Origin: Taeniopygia guttata
Taxonomy: Eukaryota; Chordata; Aves; Passeriformes; Estrildidae
Assembly (NCBI RefSeq): GCF_048771995.1
Contig: NC_133026.1
Coordinates: forward strand, 12,860,001-12,924,000
Direction of reading: 5' to 3'
DNA length: 64,000 nt
The position numbers and the translations under genes were made by a program. How positions within the stretch are numbered: position 1 is the first letter of the stretch; each line of letters opens with the position of its first letter. Under the pieces are notes generated by a model. The model worked only from the letters and a program-made list of their open reading frames with translations, searched no databases and had not been told where the DNA came from. This document shows positions 13,093 through 26,300 of this stretch, in pieces.

Positions 13093-13959
13093 CCTCAGTC
13101 ACTATTACAAATTATTATTAAACTAAGTTGTGAGAGAAACTCAGAGTGACAAATATATTCTTAATCTGAGAGAGAAACAGAGGAAGTGTTGCTTTTGCTT
13201 TATTTTCAGATTTAGGAAGATAAAAATCTTTCCTTATCATATATATGTTTTCTTTATTAGTGTTTTTTTTACACACATTTGCATATTTCTCTGCTGAAAG
13301 AAATAGTCAGAACAGGGAGCTGAATTGTGCTTGACATAGTGGGAGGACACTAATTTGGCCCAGCTGACATTCTGGCTCAACACCATAAGTGGTGCAGATG
13401 TGACCACCAGGAAAGAAAGTGCCAATAGCATCACACACAAGCAATTGTGTTTTCTCTGACTGTGTGGTGTAGAGAGCAATTGTTTACTTAGTGTAAATCT
13501 TTTCCTGTCCCACTAATCCAGCTGGGTGCTCACAAGGACTGAATCAATTGTTTACTCATCATAAAGATTAATTTCAGCTGATGCTGCTTTGCTGCCTGCA
13601 AAGAAAAAAAAAAGTAAACCAAAACACAGTCTTTAACTGAAAGTGAAGTTTCAACTCTCTTGTTCCATGCAGATGGTGCTGTTTACCAGTTATCTCCCAG
13701 AGAAGGAAGGAGACCAAAGCCTAGATGAATTACAGCTGGTTCAAGCTAATCCAGGCAAAAACTGAAGTTAATGAGGAATAGAAAAGTAATTTGTTGAATT
13801 CTGTGATTACCATGATCTCACAGCTACTCAGACTATAACCCCACTAATAGTCTACTCAGTATACAAAAAGGATGTCTTTGATACACAAATTATAGTGTTG
13901 CCAAGAACAGTTTCTGTGTGAAGTGATTACATACCAACCGTGCTCTAAATTCTGTTTGG

Positions 13960-14007
13960 AAAAAAAAAAACCAAAAAAAAAAAACCAAAACAAAACAAAA
14001 AAACAAC
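13960..14007. repeat. A-rich (AAAAC)-like low-complexity tract
   Basis: Long A runs are broken by CC and C residues, giving CAAAA/CCAAAA patterns. It is simple low-complexity sequence. Confidence 0.85.
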
Positions 14008-14109
14008 CTCATCTGTGCAATTGAGAATGAGCCTCTCTTTTCTGTTTTTCTAGGACAGGATGACTGGCTGGGCTGATCCAATCTATGGGTTGGAAAGGAA
14101 GGTCATGCA

Positions 14110-14137
14110 GGATCTGAAGCTAAGGATCTGAAGCTAA
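14110..14137. repeat. Perfect 14-bp tandem duplication
   Basis: GGATCTGAAGCTAA occurs twice consecutively with no mismatch. Confidence 0.9.
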
Positions 14138-14464
14138 CCCATGCTATGGACAGGCAGCAGCTGAGGCAGGGAGGTAACTCCACTCCAGGTACCCCATAAT
14201 TCCTAATAACAGGTGTGCTTCACTTCATCCAGACAGAACCATCCTCTGCTCTCACAAAGGGGACAAGTGACACTTCTTGGTACACCTGCAGATGAATGCA
14301 AGCAGGAGATGACAAACATCACCTGCATCCAGTCAGGAAAGGTCTAGATAGCTGCGTCATGCAACATGTGTGCTCCTTCATCCCATGGCAGATTGAAGGA
14401 AGAATATGGCAAAGCTCTGAACAACAAAAGTATACCTTGTAGTGGATAAATGAATATCAAGTGG

Positions 14465-14479
14465 AAAAAAAAAAAAAAA
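14465..14479. repeat. Poly-A tract (A15)
   Basis: Fifteen consecutive A residues followed by a G-rich purine stretch. Confidence 0.85.
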
Positions 14480-15152
14480 GGGAGAAGGAGGATCAAATGA
14501 AAGACCTAACTAGCAGTCACACACATATCTGTGGTTTGTGGATGTAAAGGAGCTGTTTCTTAAACGTCCATATGCACTTGTTGGCTGCCAGTATAGCTGT
14601 ACTGGAACCACATCTGTGAAAATAAGACCTGCTTTTCAAAAGCAGCTTTTCTGGAGATAGCAGACAAATCTCTTCATTTTCTGTTGTATAATTCAGTTGA
14701 GTGTGTATAAAATGGACTGTTATTCTTGGCAGAGTAAATTACTAATATTTTCTTAGCTATCAAACTATAAATATTGGTTTTGCATGAAAAAAAAGACATG
14801 GATTTTCATATACTTTGCTTCAGGTATTCAGTTGTTATTTATTGGGGTCCACTCATAACAGTCCACTCATTTGAATACTCTTTTCTGCTATAGAGTTTAT
14901 AGAGTCCTTAACATCCACAATATCATTTTTATTTGACTAATGCAGTGATGATTCATCATAATTCCTAGACTTATGTGCCATTACTGGAAGAAGGCAAAAG
15001 TCTGATTCACACTGAAGAAACACATGAGAAATCTCACAGTGATTCAAGGGAGCTTGGGCAAGAAACATAAGTAGTTACCTTATTGACTTCCAGGCAATTG
15101 CAAGATTTAAGAACACATAAAGATTAAAAAAACTTCTAGTAACCATTTCATG

Positions 15153-15272
15153 GAGACTAGGTCAGACAAACATCTGTCAGGAATCATTGATCCTGCCTTC
15201 AGGCAAAGCAGTGGACAAGATGACCTCCAAAGGTTTATTTCCAGCCCCATTTTCCTGTGATACTGTGATGAG
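15153..15272 (+). mobile_element. CR1 LINE 3' UTR fragment
   Basis: The plus strand reads like the CR1 3' UTR. A TGATCCTGCCTTCAGGCA block is followed by GACAAGATGACCTCCAAAGG and then a TTTCCAGCCCC block, ending near a decayed GTGATACTGTGATG terminal repeat. The copy is about 120 bp long, 5'-truncated and diverged. Confidence 0.75.
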
Positions 15273-18200
15273 ACTTAAATTCCCTTGGGAGCATCAGGTG
15301 GTAGAGGGGCAGCCTTTCTGTGGAGTTATCCATCAAGGTTGGGAAGGTTATTTTCATAAATGCCAGTGTAAAAAATTTTTATTAAGCAGAATTATTACTG
15401 CTTTGATTTTTTTTTTTCACTATCTTGTTGCAAACCTATGCTGAAAACCTTCAGGCAAGGTAAGTCCTCAAGGACAATATTAGGAACCTTACTGGATCAA
15501 TGCCTAATTTTATGGAGCTTTTTTCTGCCTGGAGATAAGAGCAATTTTTTTAACCCCAGTCATACTGAGTCTGAAGCACAACAACCTCATGAGTCTGAAA
15601 GTGATAGAAAGCAAGAATCCTATTTGTACAGACTGCCCTTTCTTGACAGCAGAGTATCAAACATTGTAAAATTGTCTGGTTTTAATTTCCCGTTTCAATA
15701 AAAAACAAAAGATCCAAAGGCATACATCTATTAATTTATCCAAAAGATGTTGCTGGGGAAAAAAAACCCATACATTCACAAATTATAGCATGTAAAGGAC
15801 CATGGTTTCTTGAAAAAAGTAATTTTACATCCTGAAGTTGTGTTCCTTTATAAAGAATTAAAATGTTGGCATTTCTTGATAGGCAGGATGATTATTTGAT
15901 AAGATTACACAGATAAAGTGATGCTCATCATATTTCACACATAATTAAATACAACAAAAGTAATATTTTAAATAGATAAGCAAGCCCACAATGGGTCATT
16001 ATGTGTATGGAGCTTTCTGTGTCACAGTGTACACTGTTTAATTAGACCTTAAGGGACAGTGCAAATTTACTAATCATATGTGCAAGTCACAGCCAGTGTT
16101 TCATACCAAAGTTCCAGACTCCTGTCTACATCTGCATGTAATTTGCTTATTAGTTTAAATGCACAATTTCAACTCTTTAACATTCAGTTTTGATTGGTTT
16201 TGCTGTATTAATGGAATAATAACATCCTTCATAATCAATGTTCTCCAAATGTAAATTATTTTAATTGTTCACACATAATAGTGTTCTCTATTAAAAACAC
16301 ATACTGATGCGTCGTTGAGAAAATTAATTTGCTGTGTTTGTTACTATAATGAAATAAAAGTTGTTCCAATTTAATGAATTCAGCAGTAGATTTTATAACT
16401 TCATTATGAACACAAACTCAATTTTCTGGGGGTAACTTACCATTAGTTCAAATGAAAAGATTCATTCTCTGGAAAATTCAGGAGTCACTGGTTCTATTTT
16501 TTGGGGTCATTCCAATTAATAAAATGAGAAATATTTAACAATGCCGTAGAATGAATATTCCAACATGCAACTGAAATAATTCTTCCTGTATCTTGAATTT
16601 CAGAGTTTCCGCAGCTGAATTGTTATTTTTAAAAATGTTTCCCAAGGGAGGAGACAGAGAAAAACAGTAATGGCATCATTTAACTATTTTCATTCTAAAT
16701 TATTTAAGTTCCTTCTGTAGCTTCTCTCATGAACTTGAAATCTATGGGCCTGTTTTTGTTCAGCAGGTCAAAAAAATTGCAAACCTTATCACCATTCAGC
16801 TTGAAGAAAATGAATTACCACATTGTAATATCAAATACTTCTAATGCACAGATGTGGAAAACATCGACTCTGAGGATTACTTAATAGATACCACACTTGA
16901 TTATTTTTCCACTGCTGGGTGTAAAACTGTGGATATTCATACTGAGCCCTTGCTCAGTAGCATTAAAAAGATTATGGTAACCTAAAATTTACAATAAATT
17001 TAATCTGATAACTGAAATCTGGCATCCAGTTTTGGGGCCTTCCTTTGCTAAGTCTTAAAACCACATGACTAACCTTTGGAGTTTAGAGAACAAAACCTTA
17101 GGGCTATTAGGAAAGTAGTGAGAAGGCATGGGTAAAAAAGAAATCTTTTCTTGGACTCTGATATCTCAAATATTAAATATTCTTCTACTATTATTACTAT
17201 TATGTCTGTTCCATTTCCAGGTAGCTTTTTTTTTTTTTTCGTAATGCAAAGAAAAATTTTGACATGTTTTCAAATCTGTCCTAGAAAATGAGTGCCAGCT
17301 GAATAGAGAAAGTACCTCTTAATTAAGAAATTGTCTAATATGTGGGGTTTATGGTCTTAGCATTTCATTCCATGCCTTTCTGGGACATAATATTTAGTTC
17401 AGTATGAGATTTTAGGCAGAGATATGAAACAGGTTTGTAGCAGATCAAGATAAATCATACAATGCTGTCTTCAGGCCTTCACACAAAACTATGATTTTCA
17501 CCACCAAAATTAATTTGTGTCTGACTATAAGCATATGGTTCTTTCTTGGTGAAATCAAGGAATACAAAATTCTACCCCACTAGAATTGCACTTCCAAACA
17601 CCAAGTTAAAGTCAGTTTACTCTGCCGAGTTATTCCTGTGATTCAAGAAAGATTTAAACTCTGCTGGATTTAGTGAAGAACATGCAATACCAAACTTATA
17701 GGACTGAGCTATGTAAATGTGAGATAAATTGTTGGGTGGATTCAAGGGAGGGAAAAATATGCCATTCTTTTCAGCTCTGAATGTGGTGTTGGATAGATAG
17801 TTCACATGGTACCTTGTTCTCATTCATCTTTCTGAAATCTGTGTACAGTTTTTTAAATTCATTGACTTAAGATAATTTTAAAAGAGCTCCTTAAATTTTG
17901 ATATTAAGACAGAGTGAATGGAAGATTCAGACTTTCTTTATAATAATACTTAAGAAAAGTGACACACTCTTGGACACCCTCCAATTCTTGGGTACTGTTA
18001 TAGAATTTTTCTATTTATACAAAAATGATACAAAAATACCACTTCAGTAGACTACCATAAATGTATGTGGCATTTTCAGATTATTGCATAGAGAAGTCAT
18101 CTTCAAGTATCTGCCAGTTTTTCATAAAACTCCAGTTTTCCACAGAATCTGTTATTAGCACCAAAGCAATACCAAAGTATTAGGTTAGCTACACATTTTA

Positions 18201-20347
18201 TCACACAGTGATCCAACTTAATAGCTACATAAAATGAAATAGCTACATAATCAAATGAAAAGTGATCCTCTCCTGAGGATGATTTTTGTCAGAATTTTTA
18301 TGTTTTCTTTCCCCCAAAACACCCAGAGGTCTAGTTCTTAAAATTAGTAAATAGGGTTTTGGTGATGACAAGAAAAAGAAAGTTGCTTCTAAAATTTCTG
18401 CTTTGTTTTGCTTGTATACAACCATAAGATAGGAGTGAGGGTAAGATCACAAATGGTAATACAAATAAACAAAGAATGAAATTTCAATTCCGTAATGAGA
18501 ACTTTAATGAAATTACTGGAGCTTCAGATGAGAATAGAAATATATTTTCTTCCCTCTTATAATGGGATTATAAAGTAATAGTTTTCATAAGCAAAAGCCA
18601 CTGTAATATGAGCCACACATTCTGAGATTGATTTATAAATACAGGTAGAAATAAATTTGAATTTTATGCTTTGTGCTTCTTTACTTTTGTCTTTTGGGGA
18701 GTGGGAATCATGCTCCAGGCTCCAGTGGATTTTCAGCTAAACTCTACAAAACTTTGTAGTACATTTTAAAAGTAGGTTTTGAGTAGGATCTATAATAAGG
18801 CATTTCAGGTCAATTCATTAACCAGTTCTCTTAGGAATGCTTTAATTACAGTGCTCTGAAACCAGAGGGGAAAATGGTAAATACCGTAGAGCCAACAGAC
18901 CAATATTGCTAATTAATATGGATTGCAGGAGAAAGTGTTGACTAAAAAGCCTTGGATGAAATCTCAGAGGGACAATAAATTATGATCAAGGGGGATTTAT
19001 TAAAAATAGACCTGCTAAAAATACCAAACTTTTGTGCATTTTCTAACATCTTTAACTCACTTACTTTCTGCAAACATTAATTAATTGTCCAAACATTGTA
19101 CTAGAGTAAGCAAATACTGTGATCCCATCTAATAGTCTGACACTTTTTCAAATTGAGAAACTTGCCCAGAAGGCAATAAAATATCCATGGCACACTGGGG
19201 AACAGATCTTGACTGATTTTTTGTTTTTTTCTTAGTCTTAATATGTCAGAACACTTTCCTTTAGGGCGTGATCCAAAACCTAACAAAATCAGGAGCAGCC
19301 ATACAGCTGAACTCCTAGGGCTTTGAATTGCCCATGGAAAGACAATCAGACTTTTAGTCAGAGCTACTGCCAGTTGAAGTACAACACTGCAGTGGTAGAA
19401 AAGTCACGGTGTTGTGGGTAAGGACCAATTGTTCCTTCTCCTACTTTAGGGTAGTATTGGACAGCAAAAGACAATCTCAGGGGGAAAGCCCAGTTTGGTA
19501 CTGGATCAGTGCCTCAGTGTGGTATGAAAACATGACATACACATTTTCATTATTTTTGTATGAAATGAATAAGTTCCTATTACTAAATGACAAGTTTTGC
19601 AAAAGTATTGATGACAACTCCAACTATCCAGCTAAATTCTAGCTATTTTGTCCCTCTTTATAATACCTCAAAATTTTCAAATTGTTCTATGAAGTTATTA
19701 ATTTTGTCACTCTTTTATGCATATTTCCTTCTATATGCTACAAAGGATTTGGTTTGCTGGTCTCTTTCTGCATACTGTTTGAAACAGGCAATGATTCACT
19801 TCCAAATGTGGTTGCACATTGGTTCTAGTGCGATCTCCAAACATGAGACACAGTAGGACAAGATTTTCAAAATAAGAGCCCAACTAACTTTTGAACTTTT
19901 TATATATAAAAAAGCATGTGATATTTAATGATCTTCTGGTATGGAAATGATCTTACTTTTTGAAACGTAAGATGTGCTATTATTATGGCACAATTTTTGT
20001 ACTTCAATAAAATTCCTTTTGTGTTGAGCGGTTGTATCAGAAAGCTCACTTAATAATTCTTTTCCAATTTTACTTCATGTGATCAGTTCTACATGCTTTG
20101 ATTACAAGATCAAAATTGAATTGGGAAGCCCAGGACAGATCAGATGCAAATCTTTCACATACACATGAATCTAGTGTACAAAAGAGTATATAGACAGTTA
20201 GCCCCATTCTATTTTGGGGTTTTTATAATTTTTAAATAAACTACTTGTTTTGCCCAAAACATGACTAGAAAATCTTATCAACAGTACTGGTACAGTCCTG
20301 ATACCCAAAATGTAGTAACCACTTTTGCAAAATGGAGCTCTAAATGG

Positions 20348-20361
20348 TCACCAGAGGGCAC
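20348..20361 (+). promoter_or_regulatory. CTCF-like binding motif
   Basis: TCACCAGAGGGCAC matches the core of the vertebrate CTCF consensus (CCASYAGRKGGC-type) with one departure at the first C. It stands out in AT-rich surroundings where such a motif is less expected by chance. CTCF occupancy and insulator function are inference; sequence alone does not show binding. Confidence 0.45.
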
Positions 20362-21478
20362 AAAATGCCTTTGAAAAATGGAAGTGGGAGATGTACACCA
20401 ACATTCTCATATTTGGCTTCTGAAGCTGTGTTTAAATAGGAATGTGTTGTGTTCAGAGGTAAATAGTACAACCTGATGTCAGGTCATAGCTCTCATCTGA
20501 AACCAGACAGCCATTTCTGCTTTGGTGAATAATTCCAAACTTACATATATAGAAAATTTTGTCCTGTTCCTTTGTTTGGGAACTAACCTTCAAGATAAAA
20601 AGGCATACCTGTAGCTTTAAGGCATTCCTGGAAATAATTCCGTAAATAGTTTCAGTCTGTGAAACCTATGAAGTCCCCAATCATTTTTAAGGTTGTCTCT
20701 CTGCTTCTAGGGCACAGACCAAAGAGGAATTACTCCTGCTGTTAGTTCCTTTCCTCTGAGGTGCAAAGATCTTTTGTCACGTGCTACTTTCAGCGCAAGA
20801 TCATAAGTGACTCTGGTTACAGTCTCCAGCTGTGCTGATATTTCATGTTGCTTTTTAGCTACTGAGAAGGTAAGACCAGAAGCATGATGGGCTCTGGCAA
20901 GACACAACTTTTCTTACAACTCTTTGCTCTGGGATCCCTTTGGCCAGCAGTCCCTTCCAAGCTCAAGTAAAACACTGGGTCCATAAGTGATAAAATACTT
21001 TCCCTGACAAGGTCTATGACCAAGACACATGATAAAATGTTTGAACTTAAAATATTGCTTATCACCCTCCTCCTGCTACTGCAGCTGCAACGACTTAATT
21101 AGACAGAAATGCATATTTCCACTTGTTCATCTAAAAAGGAACCACAGTAAAATACAGTACAGTCAGAGGGTAAAGATTTTAACTGTTGTACTTGACTGTA
21201 GTGAGATCTGGAGGAAAATTGTAGTGGCAAGTAAATAAGTGTAGTAAATAAATGCCCTGTTGAGGTCAGGTTAAAGCCTGTCCAGGAAAATATCCAGTTA
21301 GAAAAATATACTGAGCCCTTAATTAATGAATGAACTCTAGTTGTGAAAACAATATGAGCAGAATCATATCTGTAAAATGTGAGTATATAATACATTACTC
21401 TAGTGCTAAGGATTGTTTCACTGCCTGTTTTTGACATCAACAACATTAAAAGTTTTTTCCAAAAGTTTCTCTTCAATG

Positions 21479-21523
21479 TAGCTGAGGCCATTGCTTGAAG
21501 TGCTGAAGATCCAGGGTTCAATC
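21479..21523 (+). other. tRNA-like A-box/B-box pair (possible old SINE or tRNA pseudogene)
   Basis: TAGCTGAGGCC resembles a Pol III A box, and GGTTCAATC starting 36 bases later is a near-perfect B box. The spacing is that of an intron-less tRNA. The surrounding bases do not form intact acceptor or anticodon stems, so this is not a functional tRNA. It could be a degraded tRNA-derived SINE head or chance. Confidence 0.3.
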
Positions 21524-23304
21524 AGCCTATGGCTCTTGCAGACACTATATTCCAACATATGTGCTAATATCAGTACTATCAGGTCAAAGAAAGGATATCC
21601 TGATGAAATCTTTTTTTAGATTTCAGTATCAAATACTGCAATGTACCACAAGGCAATTCCCAAAGGTGACTAGAAAAGTCTTCCAAATTAAACATGCTGT
21701 TAAACTAGATTAAAATGACAAAAACCAGATAAGTCAAATTAAAGTCTGATCCTACTCCAACCTTAATTCACACTGCTGTAAAATTATATCATTACAACAT
21801 GCAGAACAGTGAATTAAAGATCAAGTGCCAGCTTTAAATTTAATTTCCTCACATTTGCCAGTTTCAGATTATCTAGTGCTAACAGCATGACTGACACTTC
21901 ACAGGCATGCATGAAAATAAATTCCTCTAATCCAGGACCTCTCTTACCAACATCTCAGTTATCTCATGGGGTCTGCTAAGTGAGTAGATTGGGAACCTGG
22001 TGAAATTGAGGGCTGTTGGAATATAACATGAAAACTGAGGACTATTAAGGCAAGAACAGATTCAAGGTGGGGAGTTAGATAAACCCAGATTAGATGTGAT
22101 GTCAGGAAAATGTCCCTTTGCTCCTACTTTAATACCACCCCAGGAAGGACTGCTGGAGAGAAAAGCTGCCTGATTGGGCCAAAAATGTGGAGCTGTATTT
22201 CTGCAGCAGCCTCAAAACCACAGTAAGGTTTTTCAGCACACGTGAGATGTCCCACTGTGATTTTCTCTTGCTGCACTTGCAGTCACATTCACACACAGAA
22301 AAAGGGGAGGAAGTTCAGCTACTGCCAAGTGCCTGCACTTGAGCCACTGACTGTGCTTATTCCTCTCTTACTCTGATGTGTCATGATACATTATTTTTCT
22401 TCCTAGACCTCCTATAATCTTTCTGAGTCACTCCTTAGGTCAAACAGAGTTAACTGGTCTGCAGTTCCACATTCAGTCCTGCTACAATGCATAGCCTGCT
22501 GTGGAGGATGTTAGAACTTAATTCAAACCCTGTGTTTAGCTGAACTTTTCATTGGAATCATCACTCTAAATGTTATAAAATAGTGTTTTAGTTGTATGTG
22601 ATGGCTGGTTGTATATGATGCAAGATATATTAGCCTTTGGGAGAATTAGAGAAATCAAAAAGACTGAGTAAATAAAGTAACCACAAACCATGTAAACTGT
22701 AAGTCAATTGAAATCTCAGAGTCTGTAGAAGATTGCAGATGAACTTGGGGATAGGTGGTTGGAAGAGCAGCACTCATGATCATCTTTCTGGAGAAGGCAT
22801 CACACCCCATATAGATTCTTTACTCAGGATATTGCCCTTTTGTTATTACTTTAGGCTGACCTATCTTGGTTATTAGACTGGTAAAGTGAAAACATAATTT
22901 TTACCTAAACTACCCGAGGCTAATAAAATCAAAAAGAAAATGAAAATATTCCTTCTAAAGGAACATGTTCTTTCCAAAAGAAGGAATATATTGAATTTGC
23001 CTAATCAGTAGCCATCTGAACTTTTGCTATTAAATTTCTGAAACCAGGGATCAGACTGTTGGAAGTATTTATTCCCTTTCTTAACTTTATTTGTATAAGC
23101 AATGTTCCCAAAGTCAATAGTGGAACACTAAGCACATGCAAAAACATTTTAAAGCAGATGATTTTATGAAAAAAAACATCCAATTTAATTTGCATGCAAC
23201 TAGGGTAAGCACTTTGTTTTATTATTCTTAATAATCTTAATAATATTTAGGATAACCTGTTACCTACAGAGTGAAAGAAGATAATTAATGTCTAGGAGAC
23301 GGGG

Positions 23305-23315
23305 TATATATAAAA
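23305..23315 (+). promoter_or_regulatory. TATA-box-like site
   Basis: TATATATAAAA sits at the junction between an AT-rich segment and a GC-richer segment of about 150 bases (23316-23470). That layout resembles a core promoter or an LTR U3/R border. No recognisable exon or LTR edge was found, so function is uncertain. Confidence 0.25.
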
Positions 23316-26300
23316 CCAGCCTGCTGAACTACCTGAAATAGCCAACAGGCTGAGGAGGGACGAGAGGCTGTGTCTTCACACAGATTAATAACAAACTAAG
23401 TGTGTACTTTAGGTGTAGTGGACCCAAAAGGACAAGCTTCAGACCTCATCACCTTCTCATGCCGTCCCTGTTGCAGCCAAAGTGGATTCCCCAGAAATGA
23501 ATGAGATAAGATTGCTTGAGAGACAAGTAGCATTCAAATAACATAGAAAAAAATGAACAAAATACACATATTTTGCAGCATTTCAGTATAAAATCCTAAG
23601 TGCTTTCAAGTTTTGTTCTTTGTAGCTGCTTGAATGTAAACATACCAACTCTAATACAAAAACCAGAAATACATTCATTAGGAGAAACATTCGCAGACTC
23701 AAAAGAGAAACTGGAAAGTGCCAGCTTCCCACCTTTTTCTGCTGTTAAACCCCTTGCTTATTTGAAAGTTGGGTTTTGGTAGAAGTGAGGGGGAAGGGGA
23801 AAGGATTTGCAAAGTCATTGCAGCCTTGTGCAAGATCAGTTGCTACCTCCCTACCACAATATGAACAGTGTTCTTATTTATCTTTTTCCTGAACAGACAA
23901 CAAGAAAAGACAGAAGTATTTAAGTAAAATTGTAATTGGACCCTACAGCAGTTCCAAAGTCAATGGGAACTAGAAGAGAAACATAATGATTCATTTTGGC
24001 TACTCTGTCATATCATTTGTTCTTCCTTAGCTCTATAAACTGGTACATGAGGACTTTTAGAAATATAGAAAGTTAGAACAGAAACCAGATGCTCAGAACT
24101 CATAACACCTTTCTCTTATTTCCTCTGAGTTCAAAAACCAAAGCCATCAGCATTTGTGAATGTAACCTTTTAATATAGAAATGAAATCATGTGTTCTAGT
24201 AGCTGATTGTGACAGTAACACTTCATTTCCTCCTTTCTGCTCTCAAGTGGCAAATTGATATGACACAATGCAGAAACATTTTCAAAGACTCAGCCTGAAA
24301 ATCTTAAAGTGTATCTGTAACACATTAGTTTCTGAAAACTTAGATGTCTGTATAGTGTGTCCGCATCTGTAAATTTCTGCAACAAAACTAATCCAAGCAG
24401 ATTTGAGCTAACATCTGTCTACAATATCAGCTACTTAAATCAATGTATTGGTCAGGGCTGTTTCTAGGAGATAAATTGAAATAGATGTGAAATCAAGATA
24501 AATAACAGTTACAGTAATTCATATAGAAAATAGTTTTCTGTTCTTTAAAAGTCTAGTAAAAAAATTTCTTCTATTACTTCTTTCTGTTCCACATCTTCAT
24601 TTTGTGAGAAGTCATAACAAAAAAAAAGGATGAACAATTTTGGTTTGTAAAGACATTAAAAATGCTAAATCATCTATTTGTGAATAAATTGTTTAAATAC
24701 TGTTTAGAGTAAAAATTTAACAAATTACTACCCAGGTTGGTGCTACAAAAAATTGAGAATTTTATTTTACTGGATTAGGGTTAAAATGCAACATAGATTT
24801 TCAGATGCAACACCGTGATATGTCCTACTAGCAACTGACAAGAAAAATTATGTTTAAGACACCAAAAAGAAATTTAAAAAATAAAAAGTTGATTCATATA
24901 GATAAGTGAAGCTGATTTGACCGTTGTACTTAAAAATCAACCTGTCATGTTTGTCCAGGTGTTAATAAGTTCCATTTTGCATCACTTATTCTACAAGTGA
25001 CTCAAACTAAAACAAAATGTGCCAATGACCCAAGGATGAAAAAAAATTAATTTACAGTTGGTAACATTTGCTGCCATGAACTGTAATGGCCTCTGCTGTG
25101 ATGACCAATATCAGTTCCAGATATTCACAGCTTATGCAAATAGCCTTTTTTTCAATAGCAGGAAATTTATATGTATTACAAAACAAACAGAGACAGATAC
25201 AACCCAGTTCTGACTAGAGCTTCCCTGATTACAGTGGCCCACTCTAATTTATAGGTCCTACAACACTTATAATCCCCAGTGAGCAATGGTCACTGCCTAA
25301 TTGGTGAAGCTAAGCCCAAAATGTTCTCTCTTCCTTCCTACCTCCACCTGAAACTTCACTTTTTTCTAAGGGACTTCACATGAGAAACATAGCATCAATA
25401 CTGTCTCTTTAAAAAACAGACTGGTAGATGAACAACTTATTTTAGCTGACTTACTTCTCAAAATTATTTAATTCCTGAGAAGTATTTTCATATTTTCTTA
25501 AAAATTTAAAGGCATAAAGTAAATGAGGTGGTTTTTATGGCTGGGAAAATAATATTTAAGTAGAAGAAATAGATCTTTTAATGGGTTTATGCTCAGAAAT
25601 TTTCAAAACTTTCAAGTTCCTTACTCTTTAAACAAAGTATTAAATATTTGCACTCAAATTTCACTTCAGATTCTTCCATTATCCTTTCTATGCTGTTTCA
25701 TGGGTTTTTTCCAAGAGTTTTCTACTAGCTGAGGTCTACTTCTGATACTTAGAGAGGTGAGGTAAACATTAATCTGACACAGGAAGGGAGATGTCACTCT
25801 CATTTAGTGAAACTGGGTTTCTCTAAACAAATTCCAATACTTATATTTGAAGGAGAACATCTGACTCTTTCCCTCATCCAGAGAGGGAGAGGCATATTCA
25901 TGGAGAATTAACTACTCCAAAATTTCCCGTGACCTCTGAAAACCACATGGGAGAACCTTCTCCAGTCTGCATGCTCCTGAATGATCAGAGGAAGGAGAAG
26001 GATAATCAAGCTTGGGAACAAAGCAGATTCCTGTATCCACTAGGAATTTCAACAGCATTTGTCATAGACCTGACTTTATTTCTGGTTCACTCCAGTAACT
26101 TCCGCTGCCACTCAAGCTCCTGTGACTTAAGGAGAAGCTTTTATGGATGACCATATCCATAATTATCATTATTTCTTAATTTAATATTAATTTATTTATT
26201 AAGTAAATTAAACAGGAGACATTTGGAGATTTATTATAAGTAAGAAGGAATGAAGAGGAAAAATAGAGAGAAAGATTGGATCAAATAAAGATCAATATAG

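Larger units (their letters stand above)
13093..15152. other. Non-coding stretch with low-complexity repeats
   Basis: No gene was recognised. It includes an A/CA-rich tract at 13960-14007, a perfect 14-bp tandem duplication at 14110-14137 and a poly-A tract at 14465-14479. Confidence 0.6.

Noticed and set aside
20713..20868. Exon-like block between TGCTTCTAG and a GAGAAG|GTAAGA donor-like site
   Set aside because: The frames checked on the plus strand meet a stop within the block, so it is not a coding exon; a non-coding exon cannot be shown from sequence alone.
22060..22130. Possible CR1 similarity around GATGTCAGGAAAATGTCC
   Set aside because: Only a short, weak resemblance with no 3' terminal repeat; not enough to call an element.
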